A stretch of 64,000 nucleotides of DNA from Pseudocitrobacter corydidari (lineage in GTDB: Bacteria; Pseudomonadota; Gammaproteobacteria; Enterobacterales; Enterobacteriaceae): assembly GCF_021172065.1 (NCBI RefSeq), contig NZ_CP087880.1, forward strand, positions 2,952,583 to 3,016,582, given 5' to 3'. Position 1 is the stretch's first letter. Every line of letters begins with the position of its first letter. This document shows positions 50,694 through 62,952 of the stretch, in pieces. Made by a program: the position numbers and the translations under genes. The notes below the pieces were generated by a model. It had not been told where the DNA came from. It ran no database searches and worked only from the letters and a program-made list of their open reading frames with translations.

Positions 50694-51206
50694 TCAGACG
50701 AGGCGCTGCGGCCCGGCGCGAATGCCCTGAACCTGGCTCACCCACGCAGGGATGCTAAATACGGAAGGTGCGACCGACGGGGCAACGGCAGCCTGACGCA
50801 CAATGGCCGGCGGCTTGCTTTCAACCGTGAGTAACGCATTAAGGGTGTCCAGCAAGGCAAGGTGCTGGGCGGCCTGCAATGGCGTGGTGGCCGTCGCTTC
50901 AGCGACAGGCAGCGCTTGTGGCGCCATGGCAAATGAGAGGTGGCGAATCACCGTGCGGATGGCATGCTGATGCCAGTAATCCACGTTAAACGATGGGCGA
51001 CGATTCGCTTCCAGCAGGGCCAGCTGCGTGAAATTGACTTTCGCGGCAGGGTTATGATTGCTGGACGTCTCGCGGGCAGGCGAAGCAGGTTCGGCGTTAT
51101 TTGCGAGCGCAGGCAGGCCGAAACTGGCAGCAACCATCCCCAACAGGAGATGCGGCCAGAAATAGCGTCTACCTAACTGTCGCCAACGCGTCAGTAACCC
51201 ACTCAC
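50694..51206 (-). CDS. secM: Secretion monitor SecM
   Basis: 170-residue exported sensor of Sec activity. It has an unusual long signal sequence (hydrophobic part [19 protein letters not shown]) and a C-terminal arrest sequence; ribosomes stall there until SecA pulls the chain, and the stall opens the secA start site. The middle, [20 protein letters not shown], is conserved. Residues 150-166 keep F150, W155 and GIRAGP but differ from E. coli at 152, 154, 156 and 159. The protein lacks the E. coli residues before the arrest region and has an Ala/Pro/Val-rich stretch instead. Confidence 0.95.
   Translation of the reverse strand: MSGLLTRWRQLGRRYFWPHLLLGMVAASFGLPALANNAEPASPARETSSNHNPAAKVNFTQLALLEANRRPSFNVDYWHQHAIRTVIRHLSFAMAPQALPVAEATATTPLQAAQHLALLDTLNALLTVESKPPAIVRQAAVAPSVAPSVFSIPAWVSQVQGIRAGPQRLV
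50709..50759 (-). promoter_or_regulatory. SecM translational arrest codons (150-166)
   Basis: Codons for [18 protein letters not shown]150, W155, G161, I162, R163, A164, G165 and P166, needed for arrest in E. coli, are all present. Position 156 is Val rather than Ile. Confidence 0.8.
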
Positions 51207-51352
51207 GTAATGTCTACCCCAGAGATTATTATTTTTCGCGCACAGATATTACCATTAATGCTGGATATCGACAGCATCAATGAAGAGAACGTCGCTGAAA
51301 AGTGCGCAAGAAAACAGCAATCGCACAAAAACAGGAATTTTCGAGGGGAAAT

Positions 51353-51400
51353 AAAAAACGACTGGTTCCCTGACCGGAGAGAGTGCCAGGTTGCCAGTCG
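51353..51400 (-). terminator. Terminator between lpxC and secM
   Basis: On the minus strand CGACTGG (51394-51400) pairs with CCAGTCG (51359-51365), with an inner CCTG/CAGG pairing, followed by T6 (51353-51358). It lies 20 bp after the lpxC stop and would end the dcw transcript, leaving secM-secA to its own promoter near 51210-51340. Confidence 0.75.
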
Positions 51401-51420
51401 AATTTATGAAATGGTCAGGC

Positions 51421-52359
<939 letters not shown>

Positions 52360-52438
52360 CTATCCAACCGAAGTGTACTATACATTCGGACGGCCAGTTT
52401 AGCACAAAGAGCGGGGATTCCCAACTTTGAGCTAATTC

Positions 52439-53590
52439 TTAATCAGCCTGCTTACGTAAAAACGCTGGGATATCCAGGTAGTCCGGCTCTTTGGTGGTCT
52501 GCGGCGTATTGTCGTTAACCACTTTAGCGGCTGGTTTCTGCTCCTGCGTCAGCGGCGTCATGCCGTGCTGCTGGTAGCGATCCATAACCGGCTGCTGAGT
52601 CTGCTTGTTGGTCACCAGGGTAATTTCCGGACGTTTGTCCATACCAATACCGGTTGCAACAACAGTCACGCGCAGTTCGTCGTTCATATCCGGGTCAAGA
52701 GAAGTACCGATAACCACGGTCGCGTTATCCGATGCAAATGCACGGATGGTGTTACCCACCGTTTCGAACTCATCCAGACGCAGGTCGAAGCCAGCGGTGA
52801 TGTTGACCAGCACGCCGCGAGCGCCAGACAGGTCGATATCTTCCAGAAGTGGAGAAGAGATCGCCATTTCAGCCGCTTCTTCAGCACGGTCTTCACCGCT
52901 TGCCAGGCCAGAGCCCATCATGGCATAGCCCATTTCTGACATCACGGTACGCACGTCAGCAAAGTCGACGTTCATCAGACCCGGGCGAGTAATCAGCTCG
53001 GCGATACCCTGAACCGCGCCCTTCAGTACGTCGTTTGCCGCGCCGAAGGCGTCAAGCAGAGAGATACCGCGACCCAGCACTTTCAGCAGCTTGTCGTTCG
53101 GGATGGTGATCAGGGAGTCCACGTGTTTGGACAGTTCAGTGATACCCTGTTCCGCGAATGCCATACGCTTTTTGCCTTCAAAGTTGAAAGGCTTAGTCAC
53201 GACAGCAACGGTCAGAATACCTAAATCTTTAGCCACTTCAGCCACAACAGGCGCTGCACCCGTACCGGTGCCACCACCCATGCCTGCGGCGATAAAGACC
53301 ATGTCTGCGCCATCTAATGCAGCGCGCAGTGCTTCGCGGTCTTCATCAGCAGCATTACGGCCCACTTCCGGGTTTGCACCCGCACCCAGACCTTTGGTAA
53401 TACCGCTACCGATCTGGATAGTCTGGCCAACAGCAGTTTTACGTAACGCCTGAGCGTCGGTATTCACTGCGAAAAATTCAACACCTTCGATGCGCTCGCG
53501 CACCATGTGCTCAACGGCATTACCGCCGCCGCCACCGACGCCGATGACTTTAATCACCGCGTCGTTGGTCAGTTCCATAGGTTCAAACAT
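52439..53590 (-). CDS. ftsZ: Cell division GTPase FtsZ
   Basis: Tubulin-like GTPase that forms the Z ring. The 383 residues contain the tubulin signature GGGTGTG (about 106-112), the T7 loop [11 protein letters not shown], a variable linker (about 320-365) with many Gln, and the C-terminal peptide [14 protein letters not shown] that binds FtsA, ZipA, ZapD and others. ftsA lies 114 bp upstream. Confidence 0.98.
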   Translation of the reverse strand: MFEPMELTNDAVIKVIGVGGGGGNAVEHMVRERIEGVEFFAVNTDAQALRKTAVGQTIQIGSGITKGLGAGANPEVGRNAADEDREALRAALDGADMVFIAAGMGGGTGTGAAPVVAEVAKDLGILTVAVVTKPFNFEGKKRMAFAEQGITELSKHVDSLITIPNDKLLKVLGRGISLLDAFGAANDVLKGAVQGIAELITRPGLMNVDFADVRTVMSEMGYAMMGSGLASGEDRAEEAAEMAISSPLLEDIDLSGARGVLVNITAGFDLRLDEFETVGNTIRAFASDNATVVIGTSLDPDMNDELRVTVVATGIGMDKRPEITLVTNKQTQQPVMDRYQQHGMTPLTQEQKPAAKVVNDNTPQTTKEPDYLDIPAFLRKQAD

Positions 53591-53704
53591 AGTCTCTCTC
53601 CGTTTTATACACTTTTTCCATCAGACCGCTCTACCACAGCCTGAAAGACATCGTGTATGTGCCTGTCGCCTGAAAGCGCTAATTTTCTGCGCTCTCTTAA
53701 AAAA

Positions 53705-54967
53705 TTAAAACTCTTTTCGCAGCCAGCTGTTCAATCGCTTAATCCATGAACCAACCGATGCGGTTACGCGCTTGTCTACTTCTGCTTCACCACTCAAATG
53801 GGACTCTTTCCCGTAGTGCAGCAGGCCCACAGCCGTTGAGTAATACGGCTCCTGGGCGTAATCCGTCAAACCGGTGATATTCAGCGGCGCGCCAATACGC
53901 ACCTGCGTATGGAACACGCGCTGGGCGCAGGCCGCCAGGCCTTCAATTTGCGCCGCGCCACCGGTGAGCACAATCCCCGCCGCGAGGTGATGTTTGACCC
54001 CTTGCTGGCGAAGCTGTTCCTGTAACTGCAAAATTTCTTCGTTGACCAGATTAAGCAGCTCGGTGTAGCGCGGCTCAATCACTTCTGCCAACGTCTGGCG
54101 TTGCAGGCTGCGCGGCGGACGACCGCCCACGCTCGGCACTTCAACGCTCTCATCTTTGCCCACAATGGAGCCCAGTGCACAACCATGGCGCACTTTAATC
54201 GCTTCGGCATCGCTCGGCGGCGTACCGAAGGCGTAAGCGATATCGCTGGTGACCACGTTCCCTGCATAAGGGATGACTTTGGTGTGGCGCAGCGCCCCGC
54301 CAGTATAAACGGCGATGTCCATTGTACCACCACCGATATCTACTACGCAGACACCCAGTTCACGTTCATCTTCCGTCAGGACCGAATAACTGGCTGCCAG
54401 CCCGGCAAATATCAGTTGGTCAACTTTCAGGCCACAACGTTCCACAGCTTTAACGATGTTTTTCGCCATATCGTTGTGGCAGGTAATCAGATGAACCTTG
54501 GCCTGCATACGCACGCCAGACAAGCCGACCGGGTTTTTGATCCCTTCCTGGTAATCAATCGCGTATTCCTGCGGAATAACGTGCAAAACACGGTGCTCAT
54601 CGCGGACGCGAACGGATTTCGCCGTATGCACCACGTTTTCGACATCTTCCTGCGTCACTTCTTCTTCTGAGATAGGCACCATGCCAATCTCATTTTGACA
54701 GCTTATGTGTTTGCCGGAAAGCGCCAGATATACAGAGGAGATCTGGCAATCCGCCATCAATTCAGCCTGGTCGATAGCGCGCTGTACGCATTTCACTACC
54801 GACTCGAGGTCATTTACCCCACCTTTGTCCATACCCCGCGATGGGCAACTGCCCACGCCGATGATATTGACCATGCCGTCGGGCAGAACTTCCCCTACTA
54901 AAGCGGCGACCTTCGCGGTGCCAATCTCCAGTCCAACTACCAGTTTTCTGTCCGTCGCCTTGATCAT
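53705..54967 (-). CDS. ftsA: Cell division protein FtsA
   Basis: Actin-like ATPase that ties FtsZ to the membrane. The 420 residues include phosphate loops ([27 protein letters not shown]), the SHS2-type domain and the C-terminal amphipathic helix [15 protein letters not shown] start at 54967 (MIKATDRK), where the ATG overlaps the ftsQ stop (ATGA); a frame extending 21 codons into ftsQ is not used. Confidence 0.97.
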   Translation of the reverse strand: MIKATDRKLVVGLEIGTAKVAALVGEVLPDGMVNIIGVGSCPSRGMDKGGVNDLESVVKCVQRAIDQAELMADCQISSVYLALSGKHISCQNEIGMVPISEEEVTQEDVENVVHTAKSVRVRDEHRVLHVIPQEYAIDYQEGIKNPVGLSGVRMQAKVHLITCHNDMAKNIVKAVERCGLKVDQLIFAGLAASYSVLTEDERELGVCVVDIGGGTMDIAVYTGGALRHTKVIPYAGNVVTSDIAYAFGTPPSDAEAIKVRHGCALGSIVGKDESVEVPSVGGRPPRSLQRQTLAEVIEPRYTELLNLVNEEILQLQEQLRQQGVKHHLAAGIVLTGGAAQIEGLAACAQRVFHTQVRIGAPLNITGLTDYAQEPYYSTAVGLLHYGKESHLSGEAEVDKRVTASVGSWIKRLNSWLRKEF

Positions 54968-55797
54968 TGTTGTTCTGCCTGTGCCTGATTCTGTTGTTGA
55001 CTGGTTTCTTCGACAGGGGCAGGCTCCCAACCTACTGACGCCCCTGAGTCATAGCGCAAATCAACGTAGCTAATCCGATTACCTTCTGTTTGCGCCTGCT
55101 GCTGAAGAACCGGATACAGTTCTAAAAAGCGCTCAAGCCGCTTCATGGTGTCACCCCGTCCCAGGTTGAGCTTGATACCATCGCCCAACGTTAACTGCCA
55201 GGAACGGCGCGCCGTCATTGCCGCCACTTTTAATGTGAACTTCCCTTTCGCCAGCACGGCTCCCATGTCGCGGTATCCCTGCAAGACTTCGCTTTCGCTG
55301 CCTTCAGGGCCATACAGCATGGGCAAACTCTGCTTGTTGGCGCGATCGGCGGGTACGCTGAAGGAGTTGCCTTCGGCATCCACCATATGCTGATCATTCC
55401 AACGTGCAATCGGCACATATTCAACCAGATGAATCTTCAATTCGTCTGGCCACTGCTTTCTTACGCTCGCCTGCTTAATCCACGGCAGGCGTTCAATTTG
55501 CCCCTGAACGATGTTCACGTCCTGAGTCATAAAGGTGCCTGGCGACCCGAGCGCCAGAATAGACTGGCGGATGTCGTCGTTGCGCGTGTAGTGCCGCTCG
55601 CCGGTGACCACCAGTTTCGAGATAGGCAAACGCTGCGCATCTTCCATCCAGCCCAGCACGACCCAGCCGCTAATCAACACGGTCAACAACACCGCCAGCA
55701 GGAAGATAATTCCTGCAAGACGCGTTCCATTATTGCGCCGCGAAGAATTGTACTCTTCTTCTTCACGGTTCCGCGTATTCAGCGCAGCCTGCGACAT
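54964..55797 (-). CDS. ftsQ: Cell division protein FtsQ
   Basis: Bitopic divisome protein linking early and late parts. The 277 residues have a short cytoplasmic start, one membrane segment ([20 protein letters not shown]), a POTRA domain beginning [11 protein letters not shown], and a beta domain binding FtsBL. The end is Gln/Ala-rich. It starts 1 bp after the ddlB stop and overlaps ftsA by 4 bp. Confidence 0.96.
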   Translation of the reverse strand: MSQAALNTRNREEEEYNSSRRNNGTRLAGIIFLLAVLLTVLISGWVVLGWMEDAQRLPISKLVVTGERHYTRNDDIRQSILALGSPGTFMTQDVNIVQGQIERLPWIKQASVRKQWPDELKIHLVEYVPIARWNDQHMVDAEGNSFSVPADRANKQSLPMLYGPEGSESEVLQGYRDMGAVLAKGKFTLKVAAMTARRSWQLTLGDGIKLNLGRGDTMKRLERFLELYPVLQQQAQTEGNRISYVDLRYDSGASVGWEPAPVEETSQQQNQAQAEQQ

Positions 55798-55798
55798 A

Positions 55799-56719
55799 TC
55801 ACCCCGCCAGGTCCAGAATTCGTACTACCAGTTGCGAGAAGCTCATTCCCGCCTGACGCGCCGCCATCGGCACCAGACTGTGGCTGGTCATCCCCGGAGA
55901 GGTATTCGCCTCCAGCAGATAAAGCTGACCATCACGGTCTTGCATCACGTCAATTCGACCCCAGCCACGACAGCCAAGAACAGTCCATGCTTTTAACACC
56001 AGAGACTGCATTGCTGCTTCCTGGGCGTTATCTTCGCAACCAGGACAGAAATACTTCGTCTCATCAGAGAGATACTTCGCATCATAATCATAGAAGGTTC
56101 CGGCAGGTTGGATGCGAATTGACGGTAAAATTTCTTCGCCAAGCACCGCAACGGTGAATTCGGGGCCACTGAGCCATTTCTCCACCAGAACTTCTTCATC
56201 ATGTTGAAACGCCAGCGTTAACGCCTGGGTCAATTCACCACTCTCGTTAACTTTTGACATCCCAACACTTGAGCCTTCACGGCTCGGCTTGACGATGAGC
56301 GGCAAACCAAGTTCGGTAAGCTGCTGTTTTACTTCGTCATTCAGCCCTGACTCAAATTCTTTACGCGTGATTGCCACCCATGGCGCAACCGGTAAACCCG
56401 CGCCCTGCCACAGCAGTTTGCTGCGCAGTTTGTCCATCGAAATGGCCGATGCCATCACGCCGCTACCGGTATAGGGCAGTTTTAGCAGTTCCAGTAATCC
56501 CTGTAACGTGCCATCTTCCCCGCCTCGACCGTGAAGTGCAATAAACGCTTTCTGAAAGCCCATATTTTTCAGCTGGGTAACATCGACCTCTTTCGGGTCG
56601 ACCGGATGCGCATCGACACCCGCCTCACGCAGGCCAGCCAGCACGGCGGCCCCGGAGTTCAGCGAAACCTCACGCTCTGCGGAGGTGCCCCCCAGAAGGA
56701 CAGCGATTTTATCAGCCAT
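55799..56719 (-). CDS. ddlB: D-alanine--D-alanine ligase B
   Basis: ATP-grasp enzyme that makes the D-Ala-D-Ala dipeptide used by MurF. The 306 residues show the start [25 protein letters not shown], the serine loop [11 protein letters not shown] and the metal-binding [12 protein letters not shown]. Its start overlaps the end of murC by 8 bp. Confidence 0.97.
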   Translation of the reverse strand: MADKIAVLLGGTSAEREVSLNSGAAVLAGLREAGVDAHPVDPKEVDVTQLKNMGFQKAFIALHGRGGEDGTLQGLLELLKLPYTGSGVMASAISMDKLRSKLLWQGAGLPVAPWVAITRKEFESGLNDEVKQQLTELGLPLIVKPSREGSSVGMSKVNESGELTQALTLAFQHDEEVLVEKWLSGPEFTVAVLGEEILPSIRIQPAGTFYDYDAKYLSDETKYFCPGCEDNAQEAAMQSLVLKAWTVLGCRGWGRIDVMQDRDGQLYLLEANTSPGMTSHSLVPMAARQAGMSFSQLVVRILDLAG

Positions 56720-58187
56720 GACGCTCTTCCTCCTGAGTTTGCGGCTTGAGTTTGATTTCAGCTAAGTTACGCGCGATTTTGCCGATATTTCCAGCGCCCT
56801 GAATCAGCACTAAGTCGTTGCCCGTCAGTACCGGTGCCAGCATTTCAGCGACCTGAGCCGGGTCGGAGACCAGAATCGGGTCAACTTTACCTCGACCGCG
56901 GATCGTGCGGCACAGCGAGCGGCTGTCTGCGCCCGGAATCGGTGCTTCGCCAGCCGGATACACATCCAGCATCAGCAATGCGTCAACCTGCGTCAGCACG
57001 TTGGCAAAATCATCGTACAGGTCGCGCGTACGGGTATAACGGTGCGGCTGGAACACCATCACCAGATTTTTATCCGGCCAGCCCGCGCGTGCGGCTTTAA
57101 TGGTGGCGTCCACTTCCGTTGGGTGATGGCCATAGTCATCAACCAGCATCGCAGTACCCGCTTTGCCATTCACTTCGTCCAGCGGATATTCACCGAGGAA
57201 ATCGAAGCGGCGGCCTGTGCCCTGGAAGCTTTCCAGCGCGCGCAGAATGGCGTCGTCTTCAATGCCCTCTTCCGTGGCGACCGCGACGGCGGCGGCGGCG
57301 TTCAGGGCATTATGACGCCCCGGCGCATTCAGGGTGACGTGCAGGTTTTCTTTATCCTGACGCACCAGCGTGAAGTGCCCCTGCGGCCCCACCTGCTGAT
57401 AGTCTTCGACGCGTACATCCGCGTCATCGCTAAAACCGTAAGTGGTGGTTTGACGGCCTACGCGCGGCAGCAGCTCGCGGATCACCGGATCGTCCACACA
57501 CATCACCGCACGACCGTAAAACGGCAGGTTGTGCAGGAAGTTGATAAACGTCTGCTTCAAATTCTCGAAGTCGCCCTGGTAGGTATCCATGTGGTCGGCT
57601 TCAATGTTGGTGACAATCGCCACCATCGGTTGCAGATGCAGGAACGACGCGTCGCTCTCATCCGCTTCCGCAATCAGGTAACGGCTGTGGCCCAGACGCG
57701 CATGCACGCCCGCGGCTTTTACCAGACCACCGTTGACGAAAGTCGGGTCCAGCCCGGCTTCCGCGTAAATACTTGAGACCATCGCGGTGGTGGTCGTTTT
57801 ACCATGCGTCCCGGCGATGGCGATGCCGTGACGAAAACGCATCAGTTCAGCCAGCATTTCAGCGCGGCGAATCACCGGAATTCGCGCTTCATGTGCAGCA
57901 ACGATTTCCGGGTTATCAGCAGAAATTGCCGTTGAGACCACCACCACGCTCGCATCGCGGACGTTTTCCGGGCGATGGTTGAAATAGATCGTGGCGCCCA
58001 GCTGCGACAGCTGCTGCGTAACCGGGTTCGGTGCCAAATCGGAACCGCTGATCTGATACCCTTCGTTGGCCAGAACTTCGGCGATACCGCCCATACCGGC
58101 ACCGCCGATACCCACAAAGTGAATGTGCCGGACGCGACGCATCTCGGGCACAATGGAACGCAGTTTCGCCAGTTGTTGTGTATTCAT
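56712..58187 (-). CDS. murC: UDP-N-acetylmuramate--L-alanine ligase
   Basis: Adds the first stem amino acid to UDP-MurNAc. The 491 residues have an N-terminal Rossmann UDP-binding part ([17 protein letters not shown]), central ATP site [10 protein letters not shown], and the C-terminal ligase domain with DDYGHHPTE. It is followed by ddlB with an 8-bp overlap; murG precedes it by 55 bp. Confidence 0.97.
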   Translation of the reverse strand: MNTQQLAKLRSIVPEMRRVRHIHFVGIGGAGMGGIAEVLANEGYQISGSDLAPNPVTQQLSQLGATIYFNHRPENVRDASVVVVSTAISADNPEIVAAHEARIPVIRRAEMLAELMRFRHGIAIAGTHGKTTTTAMVSSIYAEAGLDPTFVNGGLVKAAGVHARLGHSRYLIAEADESDASFLHLQPMVAIVTNIEADHMDTYQGDFENLKQTFINFLHNLPFYGRAVMCVDDPVIRELLPRVGRQTTTYGFSDDADVRVEDYQQVGPQGHFTLVRQDKENLHVTLNAPGRHNALNAAAAVAVATEEGIEDDAILRALESFQGTGRRFDFLGEYPLDEVNGKAGTAMLVDDYGHHPTEVDATIKAARAGWPDKNLVMVFQPHRYTRTRDLYDDFANVLTQVDALLMLDVYPAGEAPIPGADSRSLCRTIRGRGKVDPILVSDPAQVAEMLAPVLTGNDLVLIQGAGNIGKIARNLAEIKLKPQTQEEERHG

Positions 58188-58242
58188 TCTCTCAACGCCA
58201 TCGACTTCTAAAATTCGTGCAGCGCAATGCGCGCCGCGAGGG

Positions 58243-59310
58243 TTAAGCCTGAGCTGCCAGGCTTACTGCTTTTGCTACTCGCTCTGTTGCATCCGGGATT
58301 GCCGCTGCGCGTGCGCGCTCTGCCATTTCCAGCAGGGTTTTGCGGTCCCATAGTTCGAGCGTGGTGGCAACCGCTTCAGCGGTAAACTGCGGTTGCTCAT
58401 AAATTTTCGCCGCGCCGGCTTGTTCCAGCGGCAGCGCATTCCAGTACTGCTGTCTGTCTTTATGCTGGAACGGCACAAAGATAGCCGGCAGACCGGCCGC
58501 AGCGATTTCACTGACGGTCAGCGCACCGGAACGGCACACCACCACATCAGCCCAGGCATACGCGGCAGCCATATCATCGATAAACTCGGTGACTTTATGC
58601 TGCGGCTCGCCCGCGTCTTCATACGCCTGCTCGACGGTTTGCTGCGCACCTTTACCGCTCTGATGCCAGATGGTAATGGTTTCGCCCAGCTTCGACGCCA
58701 CCTGCGGCATGGTCTGGTTCAGGATGCGCGCACCCTGCGAACCGCCCACGACCAACACACGTACCGGGCCTTCACGCCCCGCCAGACGCTGTTCCGGCAG
58801 CGGCAGCGCCAGCACATCGACGCGAACCGGGTTACCCACCACTTCCGCACCAGGAAATGCGCCGGGAAACGCCTGCATCACGGTTTTCGCGATCTTCGCC
58901 AGCCATTTGTTGGTCAGGCCAGCAATGCCATTCTGTTCGTGCAGCACGACGGGAATTCCCAGCGACCATGCCGCCAGACCGCCAGGGCCAGAAACATAAC
59001 CGCCCATGCCCAGCACCACGTCCGGCTTAAAGCGCTTCATGATCGCGCGCGCCTGACGCCAGGCATTAAAGATGCGCAGCGGCGCAAGCAGTAATGCTTT
59101 TACACCTTTGCCACGCAAGCCAGAAATACGAATAAAGTCGATTTCGATACCGTGTTTCGGCACGAGATCCGCTTCCATACGATCGGCGGTACCCAGCCAG
59201 CGTACTTGCCAGCCCTGGTCCATTAAATGGTGCGCAACCGCCAGCCCGGGGAACACATGCCCGCCGGTACCGCCTGCCATCACCATTAACCGCTTCGTTT
59301 CACCGCTCAT
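58243..59310 (-). CDS. murG: Lipid II glycosyltransferase MurG
   Basis: Adds GlcNAc from UDP-GlcNAc to lipid I on the inner face of the membrane, giving lipid II. The 355 residues have two Rossmann domains; glycine loops [14 protein letters not shown] and [11 protein letters not shown], and the donor site with [10 protein letters not shown] and [17 protein letters not shown]. The ATG overlaps the ftsW stop (ATGA). Confidence 0.97.
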   Translation of the reverse strand: MSGETKRLMVMAGGTGGHVFPGLAVAHHLMDQGWQVRWLGTADRMEADLVPKHGIEIDFIRISGLRGKGVKALLLAPLRIFNAWRQARAIMKRFKPDVVLGMGGYVSGPGGLAAWSLGIPVVLHEQNGIAGLTNKWLAKIAKTVMQAFPGAFPGAEVVGNPVRVDVLALPLPEQRLAGREGPVRVLVVGGSQGARILNQTMPQVASKLGETITIWHQSGKGAQQTVEQAYEDAGEPQHKVTEFIDDMAAAYAWADVVVCRSGALTVSEIAAAGLPAIFVPFQHKDRQQYWNALPLEQAGAAKIYEQPQFTAEAVATTLELWDRKTLLEMAERARAAAIPDATERVAKAVSLAAQA

Positions 59311-60551
59311 CTGGAACCTCGGGTAAACGCCTGGGCTTTTTCCAGACGTGTTTCATAATCTATACGTAACAGGAACATAATCGCCGTCGACATGATCAGC
59401 AGACTGGAACCACCGTAACTGATAAGCGGCAGTGTCAGACCTTTGGTCGGCAGCATACCGGCTGCCGCGCCGACGTTAACCAGCGCCTGGAAACTGAACC
59501 ACACGCCAATAGCGCAGGCCAGAAAACCGGCGAATCGCTGGTTGAGTTCCAGCGCTTTACGCCCAATGGACATCGCGCGGAAAGCGACGAAGAATACCAT
59601 TAAAAGCGCCAGTACCACACCGATATAACCGAGTTCCTCGCCGATAATGGCGAAGATGAAGTCGGTATGCGCTTCCGGCAGATACTCCAGTTTTTGCACC
59701 GAGTTGCCCAGCCCTTGCCCCCACATTTCACCGCGACCAAAAGCCATCAGTGATTGGGTAAGCTGGTAACCGCTACCAAACGGATCTTCCCACGGGTTCC
59801 AGAACGAGGTCACACGTCGAATACGGTACGGCTCGGCGAGGATCAACAGCACCACCGCTGAAATCCCCATACCGATGATGGCGATGAACTGCCACAGCTT
59901 CGCACCGGCCAGGAACAGCATCGCCAGCGTGGTCACGAACAGCACAACGACCGTACCGAGGTCCGGCTGTGCCAGCAGTAAAATCGCCAGCACGAAAATG
60001 ACGCCCATCGGCTTTAAAAAGCCGCGCAGGTTGTTACGTACTTCGTCGGCTTTACGCACCAGGTAGTTGGCGATGTAGCAGAACAGCGACAGCTTGGTGA
60101 ACTCCGCTGGCTGAATACGCAGCGGGCCGAAGGCAATCCAGCGAGATGCCCCGTTAACCGAGCTGCCGACGACCAGAACAATCAGCAGCATGACGATAGA
60201 CGCAATCAGCATCGAGGTACTGTAGCGCTGCCAGAATTCCATCGGCAGACGCAGGGTGATCATTGCCAGCGCAAACGCCAGCACGATATAGAGACCATCA
60301 CGTTTGGCGAACAGGAAAGGATCGTTCGCCAGACGCTGACCGACCGGCATGGATGCCGAGGTCACCATGATGAAACCGATCGCCGCCAGGCCGAAGGTCA
60401 GCCACAGCAGGGTGCGATCGTACATCACCAGGCTGTCGTTATCCTGTGCCCGGGAGCCCATCACCCAGCCTTTCAGCGCGGCAAATACCCACGCCAGGAT
60501 GAAGAACCCTGGCAGGCGAGGCATTTTCAGGCGCGGGAGGGATAAACGCAT
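59307..60551 (-). CDS. ftsW: Septal SEDS glycosyltransferase FtsW
   Basis: Polytopic peptidoglycan polymerase of the divisome, working with FtsI. The 414 residues have about ten membrane segments; conserved SEDS stretches are [26 protein letters not shown] and [13 protein letters not shown] start with the ATG at 60551, which overlaps the murD stop by one base (TGATG), rather than a TTG one codon upstream. Confidence 0.96.
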   Translation of the reverse strand: MRLSLPRLKMPRLPGFFILAWVFAALKGWVMGSRAQDNDSLVMYDRTLLWLTFGLAAIGFIMVTSASMPVGQRLANDPFLFAKRDGLYIVLAFALAMITLRLPMEFWQRYSTSMLIASIVMLLIVLVVGSSVNGASRWIAFGPLRIQPAEFTKLSLFCYIANYLVRKADEVRNNLRGFLKPMGVIFVLAILLLAQPDLGTVVVLFVTTLAMLFLAGAKLWQFIAIIGMGISAVVLLILAEPYRIRRVTSFWNPWEDPFGSGYQLTQSLMAFGRGEMWGQGLGNSVQKLEYLPEAHTDFIFAIIGEELGYIGVVLALLMVFFVAFRAMSIGRKALELNQRFAGFLACAIGVWFSFQALVNVGAAAGMLPTKGLTLPLISYGGSSLLIMSTAIMFLLRIDYETRLEKAQAFTRGSR

Positions 60552-61867
60552 CAACCTAACTCCTTCGCCAGTCGCGCAAACACGTCGCCGCGCTGCTCGA
60601 AACTTTTAAACTGATCGAGGCTGGCGCAGGCCGGGGATAGCAGCACCATATCGCCCGCTTTCAGCTGCGGGGCAATGGCGCGCATCGCCTGTTCCATAGT
60701 CTCGGTTTCCGTGGCGATTTCAGGGCGCAATGCGGCAAGCTCGCTGCCGTCGCGACCAAAGCAGTAAAGACGAATATTATCCCCGGTCAGGTAGCGGGCC
60801 AGCGGGCTAAAATCGGCGGATTTCCCGTCGCCGCCCAGCAGCAGCCAGAGCGTGCCGTCAACGTGTAAGCCGTTGAGCGCCGCTTCCGTACTGCCGACGT
60901 TGGTCGCTTTTGAGTCGTTGATCCAGCGAACGCCATTGTGATTGAGCACCACCTGGAAGCGATGCGCCAGCCCGGCGAAGGTGGTCAGCGCCTTCAGGCT
61001 GCTGGCACGCGGCAGGCCGACGGCATCCGCCAGCGCCAGCGCCGCCAGCGCATTGCTGTAGTTGTGCTGCCCGGTAAGAGTCATCTCTTTAACGTTGAGA
61101 ACTTTTTCACCTTTCACGCGCAGCCAGGTTTCGCCCTGCTGGCGATTCAGGTGGTAATCACCGACATCGACGCCAAAGCTCACGCAGCGCTCATCGGCAC
61201 CGCGAATCGGCATAGTCAACGCATCATCGGCGTTCACCACGCAGGTTTTGGCATTTTCATAGACGCGCAGTTTGGCAGCACGGTACTGCTGCAGGCCAAA
61301 CGGGTAGCGGTCCATATGATCTTCTGTGACGTTCAGAATGGTTGCCGCCGCAGCCTGCAAGCTGGACGTGGTTTCCAGCTGGAAACTGGAGAGTTCCAGA
61401 ACATAGAGTTCGCGCGTCGGGTCGAGCAGCATCAGCGCGGGCAGGCCAATATTGCCGCCAACGCCAACGTTCACGCCCGCCGCTTTGGCCATTTCACCGA
61501 CCAGCGTGGTCACGGTGCTTTTCCCGTTGGAACCCGTGATCGCCACAATTGGCGCTTGCGCTTCACGGCAGAAGAGTTCGATATCACCGACAATCTCGAC
61601 GCCTGCATCAGCCGCTGCGCTCAGAGACGGGTGTGCCAGCGCGATGCCAGGGCTGGCGACAATCAAATCCGCAGCCAGCAACCAGTCATCATTCAGACTA
61701 CCAACGTAACGCTCAACCTCTTCCGGCAGTTTATCCAGCCCAGGGGGAGTGGCTCGCGTATCCATCACGCGCGGCGTTACGCCACGCGCCAGGAAGAAAT
61801 CGACGCAGGAGAGCCCGGTCAAACCAAGACCGATAATGACAACATTTTTACCCTGGTAATCTGCCAT
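60551..61867 (-). CDS. murD: UDP-N-acetylmuramoyl-L-alanine--D-glutamate ligase
   Basis: Adds D-glutamate to the precursor. The 438 residues start with the UMA-binding fold [17 protein letters not shown], have the ATP loop [11 protein letters not shown] (about residues 109-119), [22 protein letters not shown] (with the conserved His/Asp/Lys spread across it) and an ALSPACAS-type end ([12 protein letters not shown]). mraY ends upstream by 2 bp. Confidence 0.97.
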   Translation of the reverse strand: MADYQGKNVVIIGLGLTGLSCVDFFLARGVTPRVMDTRATPPGLDKLPEEVERYVGSLNDDWLLAADLIVASPGIALAHPSLSAAADAGVEIVGDIELFCREAQAPIVAITGSNGKSTVTTLVGEMAKAAGVNVGVGGNIGLPALMLLDPTRELYVLELSSFQLETTSSLQAAAATILNVTEDHMDRYPFGLQQYRAAKLRVYENAKTCVVNADDALTMPIRGADERCVSFGVDVGDYHLNRQQGETWLRVKGEKVLNVKEMTLTGQHNYSNALAALALADAVGLPRASSLKALTTFAGLAHRFQVVLNHNGVRWINDSKATNVGSTEAALNGLHVDGTLWLLLGGDGKSADFSPLARYLTGDNIRLYCFGRDGSELAALRPEIATETETMEQAMRAIAPQLKAGDMVLLSPACASLDQFKSFEQRGDVFARLAKELG

Positions 61868-61869
61868 GA

Positions 61870-62952
61870 TTAACGTACCTTCAGCGTAGCCAGGCCAATC
61901 AGCACCAGCATCAGCGAAATAATCCAGAAGCGCACAATGACGCGCGGTTCCGGCCAGCCTTTCAGTTCATAGTGGTGGTGAATCGGCGCCATACGGAAGA
62001 TGCGCTGACCGCGCAGCTTGAAGGAACCGACCTGCAAAATCACCGACAGCGTTTCAACCACAAACACACCGCCCATAATCACCAGCAGGAACTCCTGACG
62101 CAGCAGCACGGCGATAATGCCCAGTGCGCCGCCCAGCGCCAGCGAACCGACATCGCCCATAAAGACTTGCGCCGGATAGGTGTTGAACCACAGGAAGCCC
62201 AGCCCTGCCCCGACAATCGCGGTGCAGACGATAACCAGCTCCCCCGCATGCCGCAGATACGGAATATGCAGATAGTTAGCGAAGTTCATGTTACCGGTCG
62301 CCCAGGCGACCAGCGCAAAACCACCGGCGACGAAGACGGTTGGCATAATCGCTAAACCATCCAGACCATCGGTCAGGTTCACCGCGTTACCGGTGCCCAC
62401 TACCACGAAATAGGCCAGCAGAATGTAGAACAGCCCCAGCTGCGGCATCACGTCTTTAAAGAACGGCACCACCAGCTGCGTGGCGGGCGTATCTTTACCC
62501 GCCAGATACAGCGCGAACGCCACGCCCAGCGCAATCACCGACATCCAGAAATATTTCCAGCGCGCGATCAGGCCCTTGGTGTCCTTACGGACAACTTTGC
62601 GATAGTCATCGACAAAACCAATAATGCCGTAGCCGACCAGCACCACCAGCACGCACCAGACGTACGGGTTAGACGGATAAGCCCACAGCAACACGGAAAC
62701 CACAATCGCGGTGAGGATCATGATCCCGCCCATTGTCGGCGTACCGCGTTTACTGAAGTGCGATTCCGGGCCGTCGTTACGCACAACCTGGCCGAAGGAG
62801 AGTTTCTGCAAATGGGCGATCATGCGCGGGCCCATCCACAATGAGATGAACAGCGCGGTCAGCAGGCTGACAATGGCGCGAAACGTCAGATAGGAAAAGA
62901 CGTTAAAGCCGGAATAATATTTGACCAAATGTTCGGCCAGCCAAACTAACAT
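61870..62952 (-). CDS. mraY: Phospho-MurNAc-pentapeptide translocase MraY
   Basis: Integral membrane enzyme that joins UDP-MurNAc-pentapeptide to undecaprenyl phosphate, giving lipid I. The 360 residues have ten membrane segments; conserved acidic clusters are GFVDDYRKV (Asp115, Asp116), [10 protein letters not shown] and [12 protein letters not shown], with the His-rich loop [11 protein letters not shown]. Its start overlaps the end of murF by 7 bp. Confidence 0.97.
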   Translation of the reverse strand: MLVWLAEHLVKYYSGFNVFSYLTFRAIVSLLTALFISLWMGPRMIAHLQKLSFGQVVRNDGPESHFSKRGTPTMGGIMILTAIVVSVLLWAYPSNPYVWCVLVVLVGYGIIGFVDDYRKVVRKDTKGLIARWKYFWMSVIALGVAFALYLAGKDTPATQLVVPFFKDVMPQLGLFYILLAYFVVVGTGNAVNLTDGLDGLAIMPTVFVAGGFALVAWATGNMNFANYLHIPYLRHAGELVIVCTAIVGAGLGFLWFNTYPAQVFMGDVGSLALGGALGIIAVLLRQEFLLVIMGGVFVVETLSVILQVGSFKLRGQRIFRMAPIHHHYELKGWPEPRVIVRFWIISLMLVLIGLATLKVR

